Source of the DNA: an uncultured Pelagibacteraceae bacterium
Lineage (GTDB): Bacteria > Pseudomonadota > Alphaproteobacteria > Pelagibacterales > Pelagibacteraceae
DNA: 64,000 nucleotides
Assembly (NCBI GenBank): GCA_902609645.1
Contig: CACLSS010000001.1
Coordinates: 1-64,000 of the forward strand
Direction of reading: 5' to 3'
The translations under genes and the position numbers were made by a program. Shown here piece after piece: positions 1 to 11,047 of the stretch (position 1 is the stretch's first letter; each line of letters starts with the position of its first letter). The notes under the pieces are model-generated. The model saw nothing but the letters and a program-made list of their open reading frames with translations. It was not told where the DNA came from and did no database searches.

Positions 1-472
1 CTGACAATGACTTATTATAGATAAGCATTGCCTCTTTACCCAAAACTTTTTCTTTTTTTGCTAAAAATTCAGTAATACCCATAGTTCTAAGTCCGAATGT
101 TTCAAATTTATTTATTGGGCAATTTATAAATCCAGCAACTTTCTTTTTTTTTGCAAGATCAATTGCAATCTTGAAACAATTCATTATGTAAGGTCTTTTA
201 TTTTTTATTGGAACTTTAAATGGGTTTTTGAATACGAGAGGTACATCTAATACAAAATTATTTTTTGTAAAATTATTATTTTCAATTTTTGTAATTTTCT
301 TTAATTTGATATTAGATTTTAATTGCTCAAATTGTTTTTTAATCAATTTATAATTTCCGATAATGAAAAAATTTTGTCTAGTAAATTTTTTTTTCATTTT
401 CAAAACTTTCCCAATTAGTTCAGAATTAATACTGTTGGGTTCCCCAGAAATTATACAAATCAAACTTTTCAT
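1..472 (-). CDS. pdxA: 4-hydroxythreonine-4-phosphate dehydrogenase PdxA, partial (runs off left edge)
   Basis: Reverse translation from ATG at 472: MKSLICIISGEPNSINSELIGK...INCPINKFETFGLRTMGITEFLAKKEKVLGKEAMLIYNKSLS; overlaps surA stop (ATGA); pdxA next to surA/lptD is common synteny. Confidence 0.8.
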   Translation of the reverse strand, partial: MKSLICIISGEPNSINSELIGKVLKMKKKFTRQNFFIIGNYKLIKKQFEQLKSNIKLKKITKIENNNFTKNNFVLDVPLVFKNPFKVPIKNKRPYIMNCFKIAIDLAKKKKVAGFINCPINKFETFGLRTMGITEFLAKKEKVLGKEAMLIYNKSLS

Positions 473-1116
473 AAAAATTTAACTTGAATTGATCTTTCAA
501 GATTGGAAAAATGCATGTTCGAAAACATTTTTAATTTTTTTTCTTTCTCCTGATTAATAATTTGCTCTTTTATGAGATTGATTTCACTTTGATCAGAATT
601 ATCTTTTAAACTTTCAACTTTAATTTGAATTTTATCTTCTATTTCTGCAGTATTAAGTGAAATCTTATTTTTATAAATTTGGAAAATCATGTAATTCCAT
701 TTTAGGTCAGTTTCAAATCTTTTAATTAATTCTTTATAACTCAGATTATTTCTTTCTAAAATTTGCTTTAAACCTTGTTGATCAACTCCTAATTTTTTTG
801 AGGTATTTACAATTAAGGCATTTAGTTGTTTTTTATTATATTTATAAATATTTCTTCTCTTTATTTCGCTTTGTTTAATATTTCTTTTTATTAGAGACTT
901 TACTGCCAATCCTTTAATCTGATCTCTATTGCTTTGATTTATATCTGTACCAGAGAGGATAGCTATTAGCTTTATCTCCTTTAGTAAATCAACTGTAGTA
1001 ATAGCATAATCTCCAACTGAAATTATAATTTTATTATTAATTTGTGAGTGGACGATTTTATTTTGTAATAAAAAAAAGATTAATATAAAAAAAAATATTG
1101 GGAGTTTTTTTTTCAT
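469..1116 (-). CDS. surA: SurA N-terminal domain-like periplasmic chaperone, short
   Basis: Signal peptide, 'IIISVGDYAITTVDLLKEIKLIAILSG' SurA_N-like; between pdxA and lptD. Confidence 0.7.
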   Translation of the reverse strand: MKKKLPIFFFILIFFLLQNKIVHSQINNKIIISVGDYAITTVDLLKEIKLIAILSGTDINQSNRDQIKGLAVKSLIKRNIKQSEIKRRNIYKYNKKQLNALIVNTSKKLGVDQQGLKQILERNNLSYKELIKRFETDLKWNYMIFQIYKNKISLNTAEIEDKIQIKVESLKDNSDQSEINLIKEQIINQEKEKKLKMFSNMHFSNLERSIQVKFL

Positions 1117-3473
1117 CTATCAATAAGTGGAGACCTTGCTTGACCAAATGGGAAAAGTGTAACTCTAAACATTAAAGAGTCTGATGGCTCTACATCTCTA
1201 TCAGAGTAGAATTCTCTTCTAAAAACTAATCCTGCTCTCAGACAATCATTTATATAATCATATGCTAAATCATAAAACTCTGTTGAGTCTGTTTCTAAGT
1301 TTTTCTTAATATTAAAGTTTAGTTGCCCAGAATTATTAAAATCAACATTTATTCCAGACTTAATATAATTGCTCGTACCTATATGGTTGTTTTCTTCAAG
1401 GTAATTTAAATTAAAACTTGTATTTCCTAAAATGAGGTTGGCCTCTAAATCATTATAATTAATATCATTAAAATTATTGTCTATTGAAAATTCGTTTTGT
1501 ATATTAAATTTTTCACTTATTTTTATGAAAGCTTCGCCAACAAGATCGGATGCTTTTTGATCTAAGGAACTTTTGGAAGGTATTGAAGTATTTTCTTTAA
1601 AATTTTGAATTTGTGCAAGCGATAATGAGTAATTTTTATCTCCTGTGAGTCCTTCATCTAATTCGTAACCAGATATTTCGAACCCAGTTACAATGCTTTC
1701 ACCTTCTTCAATTACATCTGGTTGAGCATTTTTATTCAATAGAAATGCATTAGAATATGATAATTTTAAATCATCATTTTGAATATTTCTCATATGACCT
1801 GGAGCGTATCTAAACGAAACTTTTGGTGTAAAAAAATTTATCTTATTTTCATCTTGGCTTTTTTTAGACATTGGTAGTTTTGCGTCATAAGCTAAAACTC
1901 CTGATACTTCACTATTTAGACCTTCAGTTTTATATTTTTGTGCTCCCTCGGCTTCATAGTTAACAATTTTGAAAAGCCCTTTAAACTTGTTTTGTATTCC
2001 ATTTAGACTAACGAAAGGATTAGATTGCCAATTAATATCATTTATCCAAAATTTTGTAGTTTGATTTACCTTATAGTTTTTAACGAAGGCATTGCTCTTG
2101 ACATCAAATACTCCAGTCTTATCTCCTGTAAACAAATTACGCTCAAATAAAATATTTGGAACGGAATATTCAAACCTTGTTTTATCAGAGTCTTGGCTAG
2201 TTAAATTTTCATACATTGCTGCACTTATACCTAGATAATTTTTATCATTCTGAAACTCATAATTTATGTCTTTAGTGATAATATTCTCATTTTTATCAGC
2301 AAGTTCAGTTTCAATGTCATGAACCTTTAGATAGGTATCATTGTTCACTTGTTGAAAATTTATTTCTAAATTACTTGAAAAATCATCTTTGGATAGGTCG
2401 TGATTATATTTTGCAAAAAGGTGGGATCTTGAACCTTTAGATTTTTTAAATTTGTCAGTTTTTTTATAGCCTTTCGTGTAACCTGAGTCTACCAATAAAA
2501 ATGAATCTTTAAACGCATGTCTATATTCATGTAAGACTAGAAGATTTTCTTTCGTATAAATTTTAGGAGTGAAAGTCATATCTCTATTATCTGAGATTGC
2601 CCAAAAATAAGGTGTTGACGTGCTGAAACCAACTGAACTATTATCTTCCAAAGTTGGGAACAAGAAACCAGATTGTCTCTTTACAGTAGGACCTGGATGA
2701 AAAAATTTTGGAAAATAAAAGATTGGAAAATCGTAAATCTTTAATACTGCATTATCATAATAAACTGTTTTTTTGGCTTTACTGTGTTTAATTTTCTTAG
2801 CCTGAATTGACCATGGCGGACATTTTTCTCCCTCTCTATTTTTACATGTTGTAAAAATACCTTTTTGAAAAGTTACACCATTATCGTCTATTAATGCTGA
2901 ATTAGCAAAAAATCTCGGTTCATTTCTCTCATCATCTTTAAAATTACCGTCTTTAAAAAAAGACTTAACATCACTTCCAACGATTTTTCTATTTTTTTCA
3001 TCAATATAAATTTCTGAAAAAGAATATTTATTAGTTTTATTATCAAATACTTCAATGTTACCTTGCGAAAAGAACATTTTTTTAGAAATAGAGTAATCAA
3101 ACATATCTACATAAACCTGATTACCATTAATATCCGTAATTATTGTTTCTGATGTTGAATAAATAATTCCCTTTTTATTATCATAAAAAATATTTTTTCC
3201 TTGTATTCTAAATTTTTCTGAGGTTATGATATCTGTCCTACCAAAAGACCTCATCAACTCTATATTTTTGTCATACTCAGCTTTTTCAGCAAATATAATA
3301 TTTTTTTTGATATCTGTTATTTGAACATTACCCTCAGCTTGAATAATTCTGTTATCTTTATTAAATTTTACCTGATTTGCTTTTATATCTAACTCATCTG
3401 CAATAACATTTAAGCTTTGCAATAAGCAAAATATAAATATTAAGGATAATATTTTTAAGAATTTATTTTTCAT
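1113..3473 (-). CDS. lptD: LPS assembly outer-membrane protein LptD (OstA)
   Basis: OstA-like N-domain (IKANQVKFNKDNRIIQAEGNVQI), 786 aa, beta-barrel-like C-terminus, next to surA and lptFG. Confidence 0.9.
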   Translation of the reverse strand: MKNKFLKILSLIFIFCLLQSLNVIADELDIKANQVKFNKDNRIIQAEGNVQITDIKKNIIFAEKAEYDKNIELMRSFGRTDIITSEKFRIQGKNIFYDNKKGIIYSTSETIITDINGNQVYVDMFDYSISKKMFFSQGNIEVFDNKTNKYSFSEIYIDEKNRKIVGSDVKSFFKDGNFKDDERNEPRFFANSALIDDNGVTFQKGIFTTCKNREGEKCPPWSIQAKKIKHSKAKKTVYYDNAVLKIYDFPIFYFPKFFHPGPTVKRQSGFLFPTLEDNSSVGFSTSTPYFWAISDNRDMTFTPKIYTKENLLVLHEYRHAFKDSFLLVDSGYTKGYKKTDKFKKSKGSRSHLFAKYNHDLSKDDFSSNLEINFQQVNNDTYLKVHDIETELADKNENIITKDINYEFQNDKNYLGISAAMYENLTSQDSDKTRFEYSVPNILFERNLFTGDKTGVFDVKSNAFVKNYKVNQTTKFWINDINWQSNPFVSLNGIQNKFKGLFKIVNYEAEGAQKYKTEGLNSEVSGVLAYDAKLPMSKKSQDENKINFFTPKVSFRYAPGHMRNIQNDDLKLSYSNAFLLNKNAQPDVIEEGESIVTGFEISGYELDEGLTGDKNYSLSLAQIQNFKENTSIPSKSSLDQKASDLVGEAFIKISEKFNIQNEFSIDNNFNDINYNDLEANLILGNTSFNLNYLEENNHIGTSNYIKSGINVDFNNSGQLNFNIKKNLETDSTEFYDLAYDYINDCLRAGLVFRREFYSDRDVEPSDSLMFRVTLFPFGQARSPLIDR

Positions 3474-4551
3474 TTATTTGTATAATTCCCACAGAACAGA
3501 ATAAGGTTAAAATTAGGATTGGAGACCAAACAGAAAGCTCCATTGGTATCCTCTCAGTAGTCCCCAAAGCCATCGAAAAATTTTTAAAGTAAAAAATAAT
3601 TACACAAGTAATAATTGATAAAATAATGTAATATATATTTTGTTTTTTTTCATTTGAGCTTAAAATAAAAATACTAGCAAGACAAACCATTAAAACCAAA
3701 AAGAAAGGTAGAGATAAATAATAGTGTCTTTTTTCATTAAGTAATCTTTCATTATAACCTTTTTGACTTAATTCCTTAAAATTTGTCATTATTTTTAAAA
3801 AAGAAATAGTGTCTAAATTTGAATATATTGAATTAAATTTAGCTTTTGTAAAAGTTGATTCAAAAATTAAATTTTCAAAACTATTTTTGACATTTTGTTC
3901 AGTTATACTTATTTTAAAACCATCTTTAACCACCCAAGGAGCACTTAATATATTAGCAGTTTTTGCCTCTATTCTTTCAACTAATACGTCATCTTCAAAG
4001 CTATAAATGCTTACATCAAAAAGTAAATCACCATCAATTTTTTTGGATTTTATAATGTTAGTTTTGGATCCAATATTTTCTTTTAACCAAACACCATTAC
4101 TTGTAATTGAAGCCAAATGAGATTTATCGATATCATAACTACCTTTAATATCTTCATAATATTTTACCATGATTGATGTAATTGGATTAAAGGCTATTAG
4201 AATTATAATACCAACAAAGAAAGATGTAATTCCCAATAAATAAACAAATTTTGTACTTGATAAACCAAATGTTTTTAATGATAAAATTTCACCATTATTT
4301 TTAAGTTTTATCAAAGTCCACATCGCAGATAAAAAAATTATGAAGGGAAAAATATTAATTAAAATACTTGGAATAATCATTAAAGACAAAGCTATGGGCA
4401 GCATTATTCCAACATCATAATCAGCAAAATATGTAACTTCCTCTCTTAAATTCATTATAAGACCAGCTGCTGAAATTATTAAAGTAACATTAAAAGTACT
4501 TAACAAAAATTCTCTAATTATGTATGTATTTATAACTGAATTTTTAATCAT
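3463..4551 (-). CDS. lptG: LPS export permease LptG (YjgP/YjgQ family)
   Basis: YjgP/YjgQ topology, order lptF-lptG-lptD. Confidence 0.85.
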   Translation of the reverse strand: MIKNSVINTYIIREFLLSTFNVTLIISAAGLIMNLREEVTYFADYDVGIMLPIALSLMIIPSILINIFPFIIFLSAMWTLIKLKNNGEILSLKTFGLSSTKFVYLLGITSFFVGIIILIAFNPITSIMVKYYEDIKGSYDIDKSHLASITSNGVWLKENIGSKTNIIKSKKIDGDLLFDVSIYSFEDDVLVERIEAKTANILSAPWVVKDGFKISITEQNVKNSFENLIFESTFTKAKFNSIYSNLDTISFLKIMTNFKELSQKGYNERLLNEKRHYYLSLPFFLVLMVCLASIFILSSNEKKQNIYYIILSIITCVIIFYFKNFSMALGTTERIPMELSVWSPILILTLFCSVGIIQINEK

Positions 4552-5696
4552 TTCTTCCTCAGGTTCTCATATAAAAAGTTTCTTATTATCTCTAAATAAA
4601 TTAGTGGCATAAGTATAATTGGAGTAAAATAATAAATTAAAGAATTATTAAAGGATTTTCCTGAATACTTTACCAATATTTCTGCAACAACTAAAATTAA
4701 AAATGCAATTAAAGTAAATATATATTTAAAATAATTTTTAAATCTATTTTCATTTCTTTGATTTAAAAGGAAACAAACAATTAAAGTTATTACAGGAATA
4801 TAAAGAGGCATACCAAACCTTCTATTTATTTCAGACAAGATATCGTTCTTCTTATGGTCACTTGGACAATTAATAATTTTTTCTTGACCCTTATTAAAAT
4901 AACATTTTATTAGTAAATCTGAACGAGTTTCTTGTATTTTTGTTTGCACGATAGATCTTGTTTTCATGTTATCTAATTTCAAAACAGTTTTTTGAAATTT
5001 AATAGTTTGTATATTTTTATCAGATTTTTGTGATTGTATTATTCCATCAGACAAAACTAATGCTGGTGAACTTGGATTAACAACCCTTCCATTTTTTGCA
5101 AAAATTGAAATATTTTCTGTCTTATCAACATTATCAATACTTTTTAAAATTTTACTTTCATCTCTTATAAATATATTCTTCATATCTCCATTATTATTCT
5201 TTGCTTCTACGAAAATAGTAAGACCTGCTACCGTATCATTAAATTGATTGGTTTTTATCATGCTGGAGATAAAATCTAAATTTGATGATTTAATAAGTGA
5301 TCTTGAATAATTTAATACAGATGGATTTATTATTGATGCTAAAAATAATTGTAGAACTGTGACAATTAAAGAAATCTTAACAAAAAAATTAACAATCTTT
5401 ATTTTATTGACCCCTGCAGTCCATAAGATAATTAATTCATTTTCATTCTCAAATTTTAAAATTGTAAGCACTAAAGATATCAAAAATGATAAAGGAATAA
5501 ATTTAGTTAATATTTTAGGTACATTTAGCAATGAATACCCAAGATAAACCGATAGAGCATGTCCATCCTCAACTACCAAATCTAAGAAATTTACTGCTTG
5601 AACAGTCCAAACTATCGCAGTAAAAGTGAGCAAAGTAATTAAGAAATACTTACTAAATTCAAAAAAAAAGTGTTTATAAATTTTATTACTCAACAT
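4548..5696 (-). CDS. lptF: LPS export permease LptF (YjgP/YjgQ family)
   Basis: YjgP/YjgQ family features, overlaps lptG start. Confidence 0.85.
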   Translation of the reverse strand: MLSNKIYKHFFFEFSKYFLITLLTFTAIVWTVQAVNFLDLVVEDGHALSVYLGYSLLNVPKILTKFIPLSFLISLVLTILKFENENELIILWTAGVNKIKIVNFFVKISLIVTVLQLFLASIINPSVLNYSRSLIKSSNLDFISSMIKTNQFNDTVAGLTIFVEAKNNNGDMKNIFIRDESKILKSIDNVDKTENISIFAKNGRVVNPSSPALVLSDGIIQSQKSDKNIQTIKFQKTVLKLDNMKTRSIVQTKIQETRSDLLIKCYFNKGQEKIINCPSDHKKNDILSEINRRFGMPLYIPVITLIVCFLLNQRNENRFKNYFKYIFTLIAFLILVVAEILVKYSGKSFNNSLIYYFTPIILMPLIYLEIIRNFLYENLRKK

Positions 5697-5849
5697 TGTT
5701 ATTATTTTTGTATATAATTAAAGCAAGTTTAAACAAATTTCAATCTTGAGTTGACTAAATGATAAATTTTATAAAAAAATTTGATGATAAAGAGGTAAAT
5801 TTAGGTTTTTTTATACTTGAAGGAAGGATTTTTTAATTTTTTAAAAGCT

Positions 5850-7307
5850 ATGACTATAAAAATAAACTATACAAATAAAACCATCAACAAATCAGCATCC
5901 AATCTTGTATTATTTTGTGATGAAAAATACAGCACAAACGGAATAAAAAAATATGTTTCTGATGCTGAATTTTCTTATATCAATGATTTAGTAAGAACAA
6001 TTGATATTAAAAAGAACTTATTTATTTTTGAGGTCAATTCAAAAAAAAAAATATTACTAATATCAATTAAAAAAAGTTTAAAAAGTTATGATATAGAAAA
6101 TTTGGGAGCAGAATTTCATAAAAAAATAAACTCTGGAAAGAATAGTGAATATTTTATTGTTTCTGATAGCGTTGTAGGAAAAAATGAAAATTTTTTGGGA
6201 CATTTTCTTCACGGTTTTAAATTGAAATCCTATGAATTTAAAAAATATAAGACTAAAAAAGAGTCAAAAAATATTTTAATAAATGTTGTAGGTACTAAGA
6301 ATAAACCATCAGTTCAAAATCAATTAAAATTTAAAGCTCTCGAAGAAGGAACTTTTTATGCAAGAGATTTAGTTTCTGAACCAGGTAATATTTTGCATCC
6401 TGATGAATATGCAAAAAGAATAGGATCTTTAAAAAAAGACGGGTTAAAAATAAATGTATATGATGAAAAAAAATTAAAAAAATTAGGTATGAATGCTTTA
6501 CTTGGTGTAGGACAGGGAAGTATTAGAGGCTCTTATCTTGTTACAATGGAGTGGAATGGTGCAAAAAATAATTCGAAACCCTTGGCATTTGTTGGGAAAG
6601 GAGTTTGTTTTGATACTGGAGGCTATTCATTAAAACCAGCAAAATTCATGGAAGACATGACATATGATATGGCAGGTTCAGCCACAGTAGTAGGGTTGAT
6701 GAAAAACTTTGCAATTAGAAAAGCAAAAATCAATGCAGTAGGTGTTGTTGGCCTTGTAGAGAACATGGTAAGTGGAAATGCCCAAAGGCCTGGAGACATT
6801 GTAGAGTCATATAGCGGGAAAACTATAGAAATTTTAAATACTGACGCAGAGGGACGATTAGTACTAGCTGATGCATTAACATTTACTGAGGAAAAATTTA
6901 AACCAAAATTTATAGTTGATTTAGCAACTTTAACTGGTGCAATCATAGTTTGTCTTGGATCTGAATATGCAGGTCTATTTTCAAACGATGATAAATTATC
7001 TAAAGAAATCTTTACTGCTGGAGAAAAAGTTGAAGAAAAAGTATGGAGAATGCCTCTTCATAAAAATTACGATAAACTCATGAATTCTAAAAATGCAGAT
7101 GTGCAAAATATAAATTATGTTGGTGGAGCAGGATCAACTACGGCAGCTCAATTTTTGCAAAGATTTATCTTAAACAAAACTCCTTGGGCGCATCTAGATA
7201 TTGCTGGTATGGCTTTTTCCAAATATGGTGGAGCCCTAAATTCTGGTGGTGCAACAGGTTTCGGTGTGAGACTATTAAACCAACTTGTTGAAGAAAACTA
7301 TGAATAG
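5850..7307 (+). CDS. pepA: Leucyl aminopeptidase (M17)
   Basis: GKGVCFDTGGYSLKPAKFMEDMTYDMAGSA and NTDAEGRLVLADAL motifs; likely start MTIKINY at 5850. Confidence 0.95.
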   Translation: MTIKINYTNKTINKSASNLVLFCDEKYSTNGIKKYVSDAEFSYINDLVRTIDIKKNLFIFEVNSKKKILLISIKKSLKSYDIENLGAEFHKKINSGKNSEYFIVSDSVVGKNENFLGHFLHGFKLKSYEFKKYKTKKESKNILINVVGTKNKPSVQNQLKFKALEEGTFYARDLVSEPGNILHPDEYAKRIGSLKKDGLKINVYDEKKLKKLGMNALLGVGQGSIRGSYLVTMEWNGAKNNSKPLAFVGKGVCFDTGGYSLKPAKFMEDMTYDMAGSATVVGLMKNFAIRKAKINAVGVVGLVENMVSGNAQRPGDIVESYSGKTIEILNTDAEGRLVLADALTFTEEKFKPKFIVDLATLTGAIIVCLGSEYAGLFSNDDKLSKEIFTAGEKVEEKVWRMPLHKNYDKLMNSKNADVQNINYVGGAGSTTAAQFLQRFILNKTPWAHLDIAGMAFSKYGGALNSGGATGFGVRLLNQLVEENYE

Positions 7308-7704
7308 ATCAGAGCAAACTCTATCTATAGTAAAACCAGATGCAGTCGAAAGAAATCTTACTGAAAGTATCAAAAAAATTTTTACAGAAAATCAACTAAA
7401 AATAGTTCAAGAAAAGAAAATTCAAATATCAAAAGAGGAAGCAGCTGAATTCTACAAAGTTCACCAAACAAAACCTTTCTATGAAAGGCTTTGTGATTAT
7501 TTGTCTTCAGGTCCAATTACGGTAATGATATTAGAAGGAGAAGATGCCGTAAAAGCAAATAGAAGAATTATGGGAGCTACAGACCCAAAAAACGCAGAAG
7601 TTGGTACAATACGAAAACTATATGGTTTGTCTATAGACAAAAACTCCATTCATGGATCTGATTCAATTGAAAACGCTAAAAAAGAAATAGAATTTTTTTT
7701 TTAA
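7300..7704 (+). CDS. ndk: Nucleoside diphosphate kinase
   Basis: EQTLSIVKPDAVERNL...IHGSDSIENAKKEI; start MNRSEQ at 7300 overlaps pepA end. Confidence 0.96.
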   Translation: MNRSEQTLSIVKPDAVERNLTESIKKIFTENQLKIVQEKKIQISKEEAAEFYKVHQTKPFYERLCDYLSSGPITVMILEGEDAVKANRRIMGATDPKNAEVGTIRKLYGLSIDKNSIHGSDSIENAKKEIEFFF

Positions 7705-7707
7705 AAA

Positions 7708-8271
7708 TTAATTTAAGTTATAAATTTTTCTAATTGCACTAGAATAAGCCCTATATTCTTCAAATTGGACCTTCTTTTTTAATGTTTCAATATTATCATC
7801 CTTATAAATATTAACCTTTTTTTTTATTATAATTTTACCACTATCAAGTTTTTCATTTACAAAATGCACGGTACATCCAGTCAACTTTTCATTAGATTTT
7901 AAAGCTCTTTGAAATGTATTTAATCCTTTATATTTAGGCAAAAGCGAGGGATGAATATTTATTATTTTTCCTTTAAAGTTTCTAATAAATTTTTTGGATA
8001 AAATTTTCATAAAACCTGCCAAACAAATTATATCAATTTTATATTCAAATAATTTTTTTAATATGGTTTTTTCAAATTTGTATTTACTAGTACTTATGCA
8101 AATAAAAGGAATTGAAAATTTTTTTGCAAAAATAATACCTTTGGCTTTTTTATTATTAGATACAACCAAACATACCTTTACTGGAAAGCTATAATCTCTT
8201 GAGCTTCTGATTATTTCTCTAAGATTTGTGCCTGATCCAGATATAAAAACGCACGCTCTTTTTTTTACCAT
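7708..8271 (-). CDS. purN: Phosphoribosylglycinamide formyltransferase
   Basis: FISGSGTNLREI...CLAGFMKIL...INIHPSLLPKYKG. Confidence 0.95.
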   Translation of the reverse strand: MVKKRACVFISGSGTNLREIIRSSRDYSFPVKVCLVVSNNKKAKGIIFAKKFSIPFICISTSKYKFEKTILKKLFEYKIDIICLAGFMKILSKKFIRNFKGKIINIHPSLLPKYKGLNTFQRALKSNEKLTGCTVHFVNEKLDSGKIIIKKKVNIYKDDNIETLKKKVQFEEYRAYSSAIRKIYNLN

Positions 8272-9293
8272 TTAACTTTATTAATAAGATTTAATCTTTT
8301 TTTTGAATTTGAAATAAATCCAATTTCGTAAGGCATAAAATCTTTATTGAAATGAGCCTGAATTTTTTTAATATTTTCCTTCTTTACGATCAAACAAAAA
8401 CCAACTCCACAATTAAATGTTTTGAGCATTTCTTGATCATTTATATTTTTATTTTTTAACCATTTAAAAATAAAAGGAACTTTTATTTTTGATAAATCTA
8501 TATTAGTTGTTAATTTTTTAGGTACTGACCTAATAATATTTTCAATAATACCTCCGCCAGTTATATTTGCAGCAGAGGAAATCAAGTTTTTATCAACTAG
8601 TTTTAAAATTTCTTTTGTATAAATTTTTGTGGGTTTTAATAATTCATTTTTAATTTTTTTATTAATTTTAGAATTTTTTATTACATTTCTTACAAGTGAA
8701 AAACCATTTGAATGTAACCCTGAAGAAGGCACTGCTAATATAATATTATTACTTTTGACTTTTTTTTCTGTAATAAGTTTATTTTTGGAAACTAAGCCTA
8801 CGGTAAATCCAGCTAAATCAAATTTATTTTTTCCATATGTTCCTGGCATTTCTGCTGTCTCTCCGCCAACTAAAACACAATCAGAGATTTTACAGCCATT
8901 AATAATACCCTTAATTATTTTTTTCATTTTAATAAGATTTACCTTGTCAATAGCAATATAATCTAAAAAGAATAATGGTCTTGCTCCTTGTACAATTAAA
9001 TCGTTAACGCACATGGCTACCAAATCTATTCCAATGGTGTCAAATTTTTTAAACCTATTCGCTAACTCTAGTTTCGTACCCACACCATCAGTACTTGCCA
9101 CTAGAAGTGAATTTTTCAATTTGAATTTTCCGGGATCAAAAACAGAAGCAAATTTACCAATATTATTTTTATTAAATTTATTTAATTTTTTTTTGAAGAC
9201 TTGTTGTGAGTATTTTCCAATATATTTTGTAAATTTATCAGCCGACTCAATATTTACACCGCTTTTTTTATAACTATTTTTTGTTTTTTTCAT
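8265..9293 (-). CDS. purM: Phosphoribosylformylglycinamidine cyclo-ligase
   Basis: ASTDGVGTKLELA, VGGETAEMPGTY, NITGGGIIENI. Confidence 0.96.
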   Translation of the reverse strand: MKKTKNSYKKSGVNIESADKFTKYIGKYSQQVFKKKLNKFNKNNIGKFASVFDPGKFKLKNSLLVASTDGVGTKLELANRFKKFDTIGIDLVAMCVNDLIVQGARPLFFLDYIAIDKVNLIKMKKIIKGIINGCKISDCVLVGGETAEMPGTYGKNKFDLAGFTVGLVSKNKLITEKKVKSNNIILAVPSSGLHSNGFSLVRNVIKNSKINKKIKNELLKPTKIYTKEILKLVDKNLISSAANITGGGIIENIIRSVPKKLTTNIDLSKIKVPFIFKWLKNKNINDQEMLKTFNCGVGFCLIVKKENIKKIQAHFNKDFMPYEIGFISNSKKRLNLINKVKW

Positions 9294-9317
9294 TGATAAG
9301 GTGGTATTTAGATAATT

Positions 9318-10370
9318 ATGAAAAAAAATATTTTTTTCTTATTATTAATATTATTATTTTTATATAAAACACAAAATGTTTTTGCTTATCAAGATGCATT
9401 TACTGTTGATAAAATTATTATTGACGGCAAAATTAAACAAAATAATTATAAAGAGAGGTATATAGATAGAGCTTTTAGAAAGGGATTTGAAAAACTATTA
9501 AGTAATATACTTAAAATTGAAGACCAAAAAAAAATATTTAGCACTGAGTTAGCAATAATCAAATCATTAGTTCAAAGTTATAGGATTGTTGACGAACAAG
9601 AGATAGATGGAAATTATCAAGCTGAAATTTCTTTATCATTCAAAGAAGAGTCAATAAATCAATTTTTTCAAAAAAAAGGAATATCTTATTCTGCTTCACA
9701 GAGCTTTGAGACTTTAATTTATCCAATTTTCATTAAAAACTCTGAGTTACAAGTATTTTCAGGTAACAAGTTTTTTGAAGAATGGAACATGAATAAAGAA
9801 TTTGATGGGGTGAATTTTATTTTACCCGTTGAAAGTTTGGATGATCTTGTTTTTATAAAAAAAAATAAAGATGATTTAGAGGAAATAGACCTCCAGAGTC
9901 TTGTTGATAAATACGAAATTAAAAATAGCGCTATTTTAATACTAAGATATGATGAAAATAATTTAAATGTATTTATAAAAACTAATTTTAAAGGGTTTAA
10001 GAAATTAAAAAAAATAGATATTTCTGTGAAAAATTTGGATAATAATAAAGTAAGAGAAGAAACCATTTTAAAACTAAAATCAATTGTACATGACATGTGG
10101 AAAGAGCAAAATCTTATTGATGCATCCACACCCTCTTATTTGACTCTAAATGCACAATTTCGCGAACCTTACAATCTTGAAGAAGTTATAAGTAAAATTA
10201 AAAAAATAAGCATTATTAAGTCTTACAATATTCAAGAACTAAATAAAAATAATGCAAAAATAAAAATTAAATATTTAGGAAAAATAAAAAGTTTAGAAAA
10301 TTTTCTTATTCAAAGTGGATTTAGACTGAAAATTAAAGATAACAAGTGGAACTTAATTACAAAAGGATGA
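9318..10370 (+). CDS. DUF2066-like exported protein
   Basis: Signal peptide; position between purM and hda-like gene typical of alphaproteobacteria. Confidence 0.6.
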   Translation: MKKNIFFLLLILLFLYKTQNVFAYQDAFTVDKIIIDGKIKQNNYKERYIDRAFRKGFEKLLSNILKIEDQKKIFSTELAIIKSLVQSYRIVDEQEIDGNYQAEISLSFKEESINQFFQKKGISYSASQSFETLIYPIFIKNSELQVFSGNKFFEEWNMNKEFDGVNFILPVESLDDLVFIKKNKDDLEEIDLQSLVDKYEIKNSAILILRYDENNLNVFIKTNFKGFKKLKKIDISVKNLDNNKVREETILKLKSIVHDMWKEQNLIDASTPSYLTLNAQFREPYNLEEVISKIKKISIIKSYNIQELNKNNAKIKIKYLGKIKSLENFLIQSGFRLKIKDNKWNLITKG

Positions 10371-10373
10371 GAT

Positions 10374-11039
10374 ATGTCTAAACAATTAATATTTAATTTC
10401 CCTTTTAAAAAGAATTATCTTGAACAGGATTTTTATGTTTCAAAAAATAATTTTAATGCTTTCAAATTAATTGAAAGTTGGCCTAAATGGCCAAGTAGAC
10501 TGGTAAATATTTTTGGACCAAAGGGTTGTGGAAAAACCCATTTAATAAATATTTTAAAAATAAAAATTGACTCAATTGTTGTTTTATCAACAAATATATC
10601 AAGAGATATTTTAAAAGAGTATAAAACTAGAGAGTGTTTAGTAATAGATGATTTTAATAATAATATTGACGAAAAAATATTATATTCAATTATAAATCAA
10701 GCCTACCAAGATAATAAATATCTAATTATATCATCACCAAACTCAATTAAAAATATCCAAACAAAAATTAAAGACTTAGAATCTAGATTTAGTAGCTTTA
10801 TAGATATTGGTATTGATTTGCCGACAGATGAACTTATAAGGGTTATACTAACAAAAAACTTTTCGGACAAACAAATTCAAGTAAGTGAAAAAAATATTGA
10901 GTATATATTAAAAAATATTGAGAGATCTTATGAAAAAATAAATACTTTTTCAAATTCTATTGACAGTCTATCCCTTACTAAGGCACAACCTATAAAATTA
11001 CATTTAATTAAAAAAGTATTGAATGAGATAAGTGTATAA
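10374..11039 (+). CDS. DnaA-related ATPase (HdaA/DnaA-like)
   Basis: Walker [11 protein letters not shown], 'CLVIDDFNN', short DnaA-like AAA+. Confidence 0.8.
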   Translation: MSKQLIFNFPFKKNYLEQDFYVSKNNFNAFKLIESWPKWPSRLVNIFGPKGCGKTHLINILKIKIDSIVVLSTNISRDILKEYKTRECLVIDDFNNNIDEKILYSIINQAYQDNKYLIISSPNSIKNIQTKIKDLESRFSSFIDIGIDLPTDELIRVILTKNFSDKQIQVSEKNIEYILKNIERSYEKINTFSNSIDSLSLTKAQPIKLHLIKKVLNEISV

Positions 11040-11047
11040 TAAAAAAT

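Noticed and set aside
2891-3100. Alternative-frame ORF within lptD
   Set aside because: Fully contained in lptD on the same strand; no supporting features.
6623-6946. Minus-strand 107-aa ORF inside pepA
   Set aside because: Antisense to the conserved M17 catalytic region; spurious.
8629-9273. Plus-strand ORFs (8629-8961, 9013-9273) opposite purM
   Set aside because: Antisense to conserved purM; hydrophobic shadow translations.
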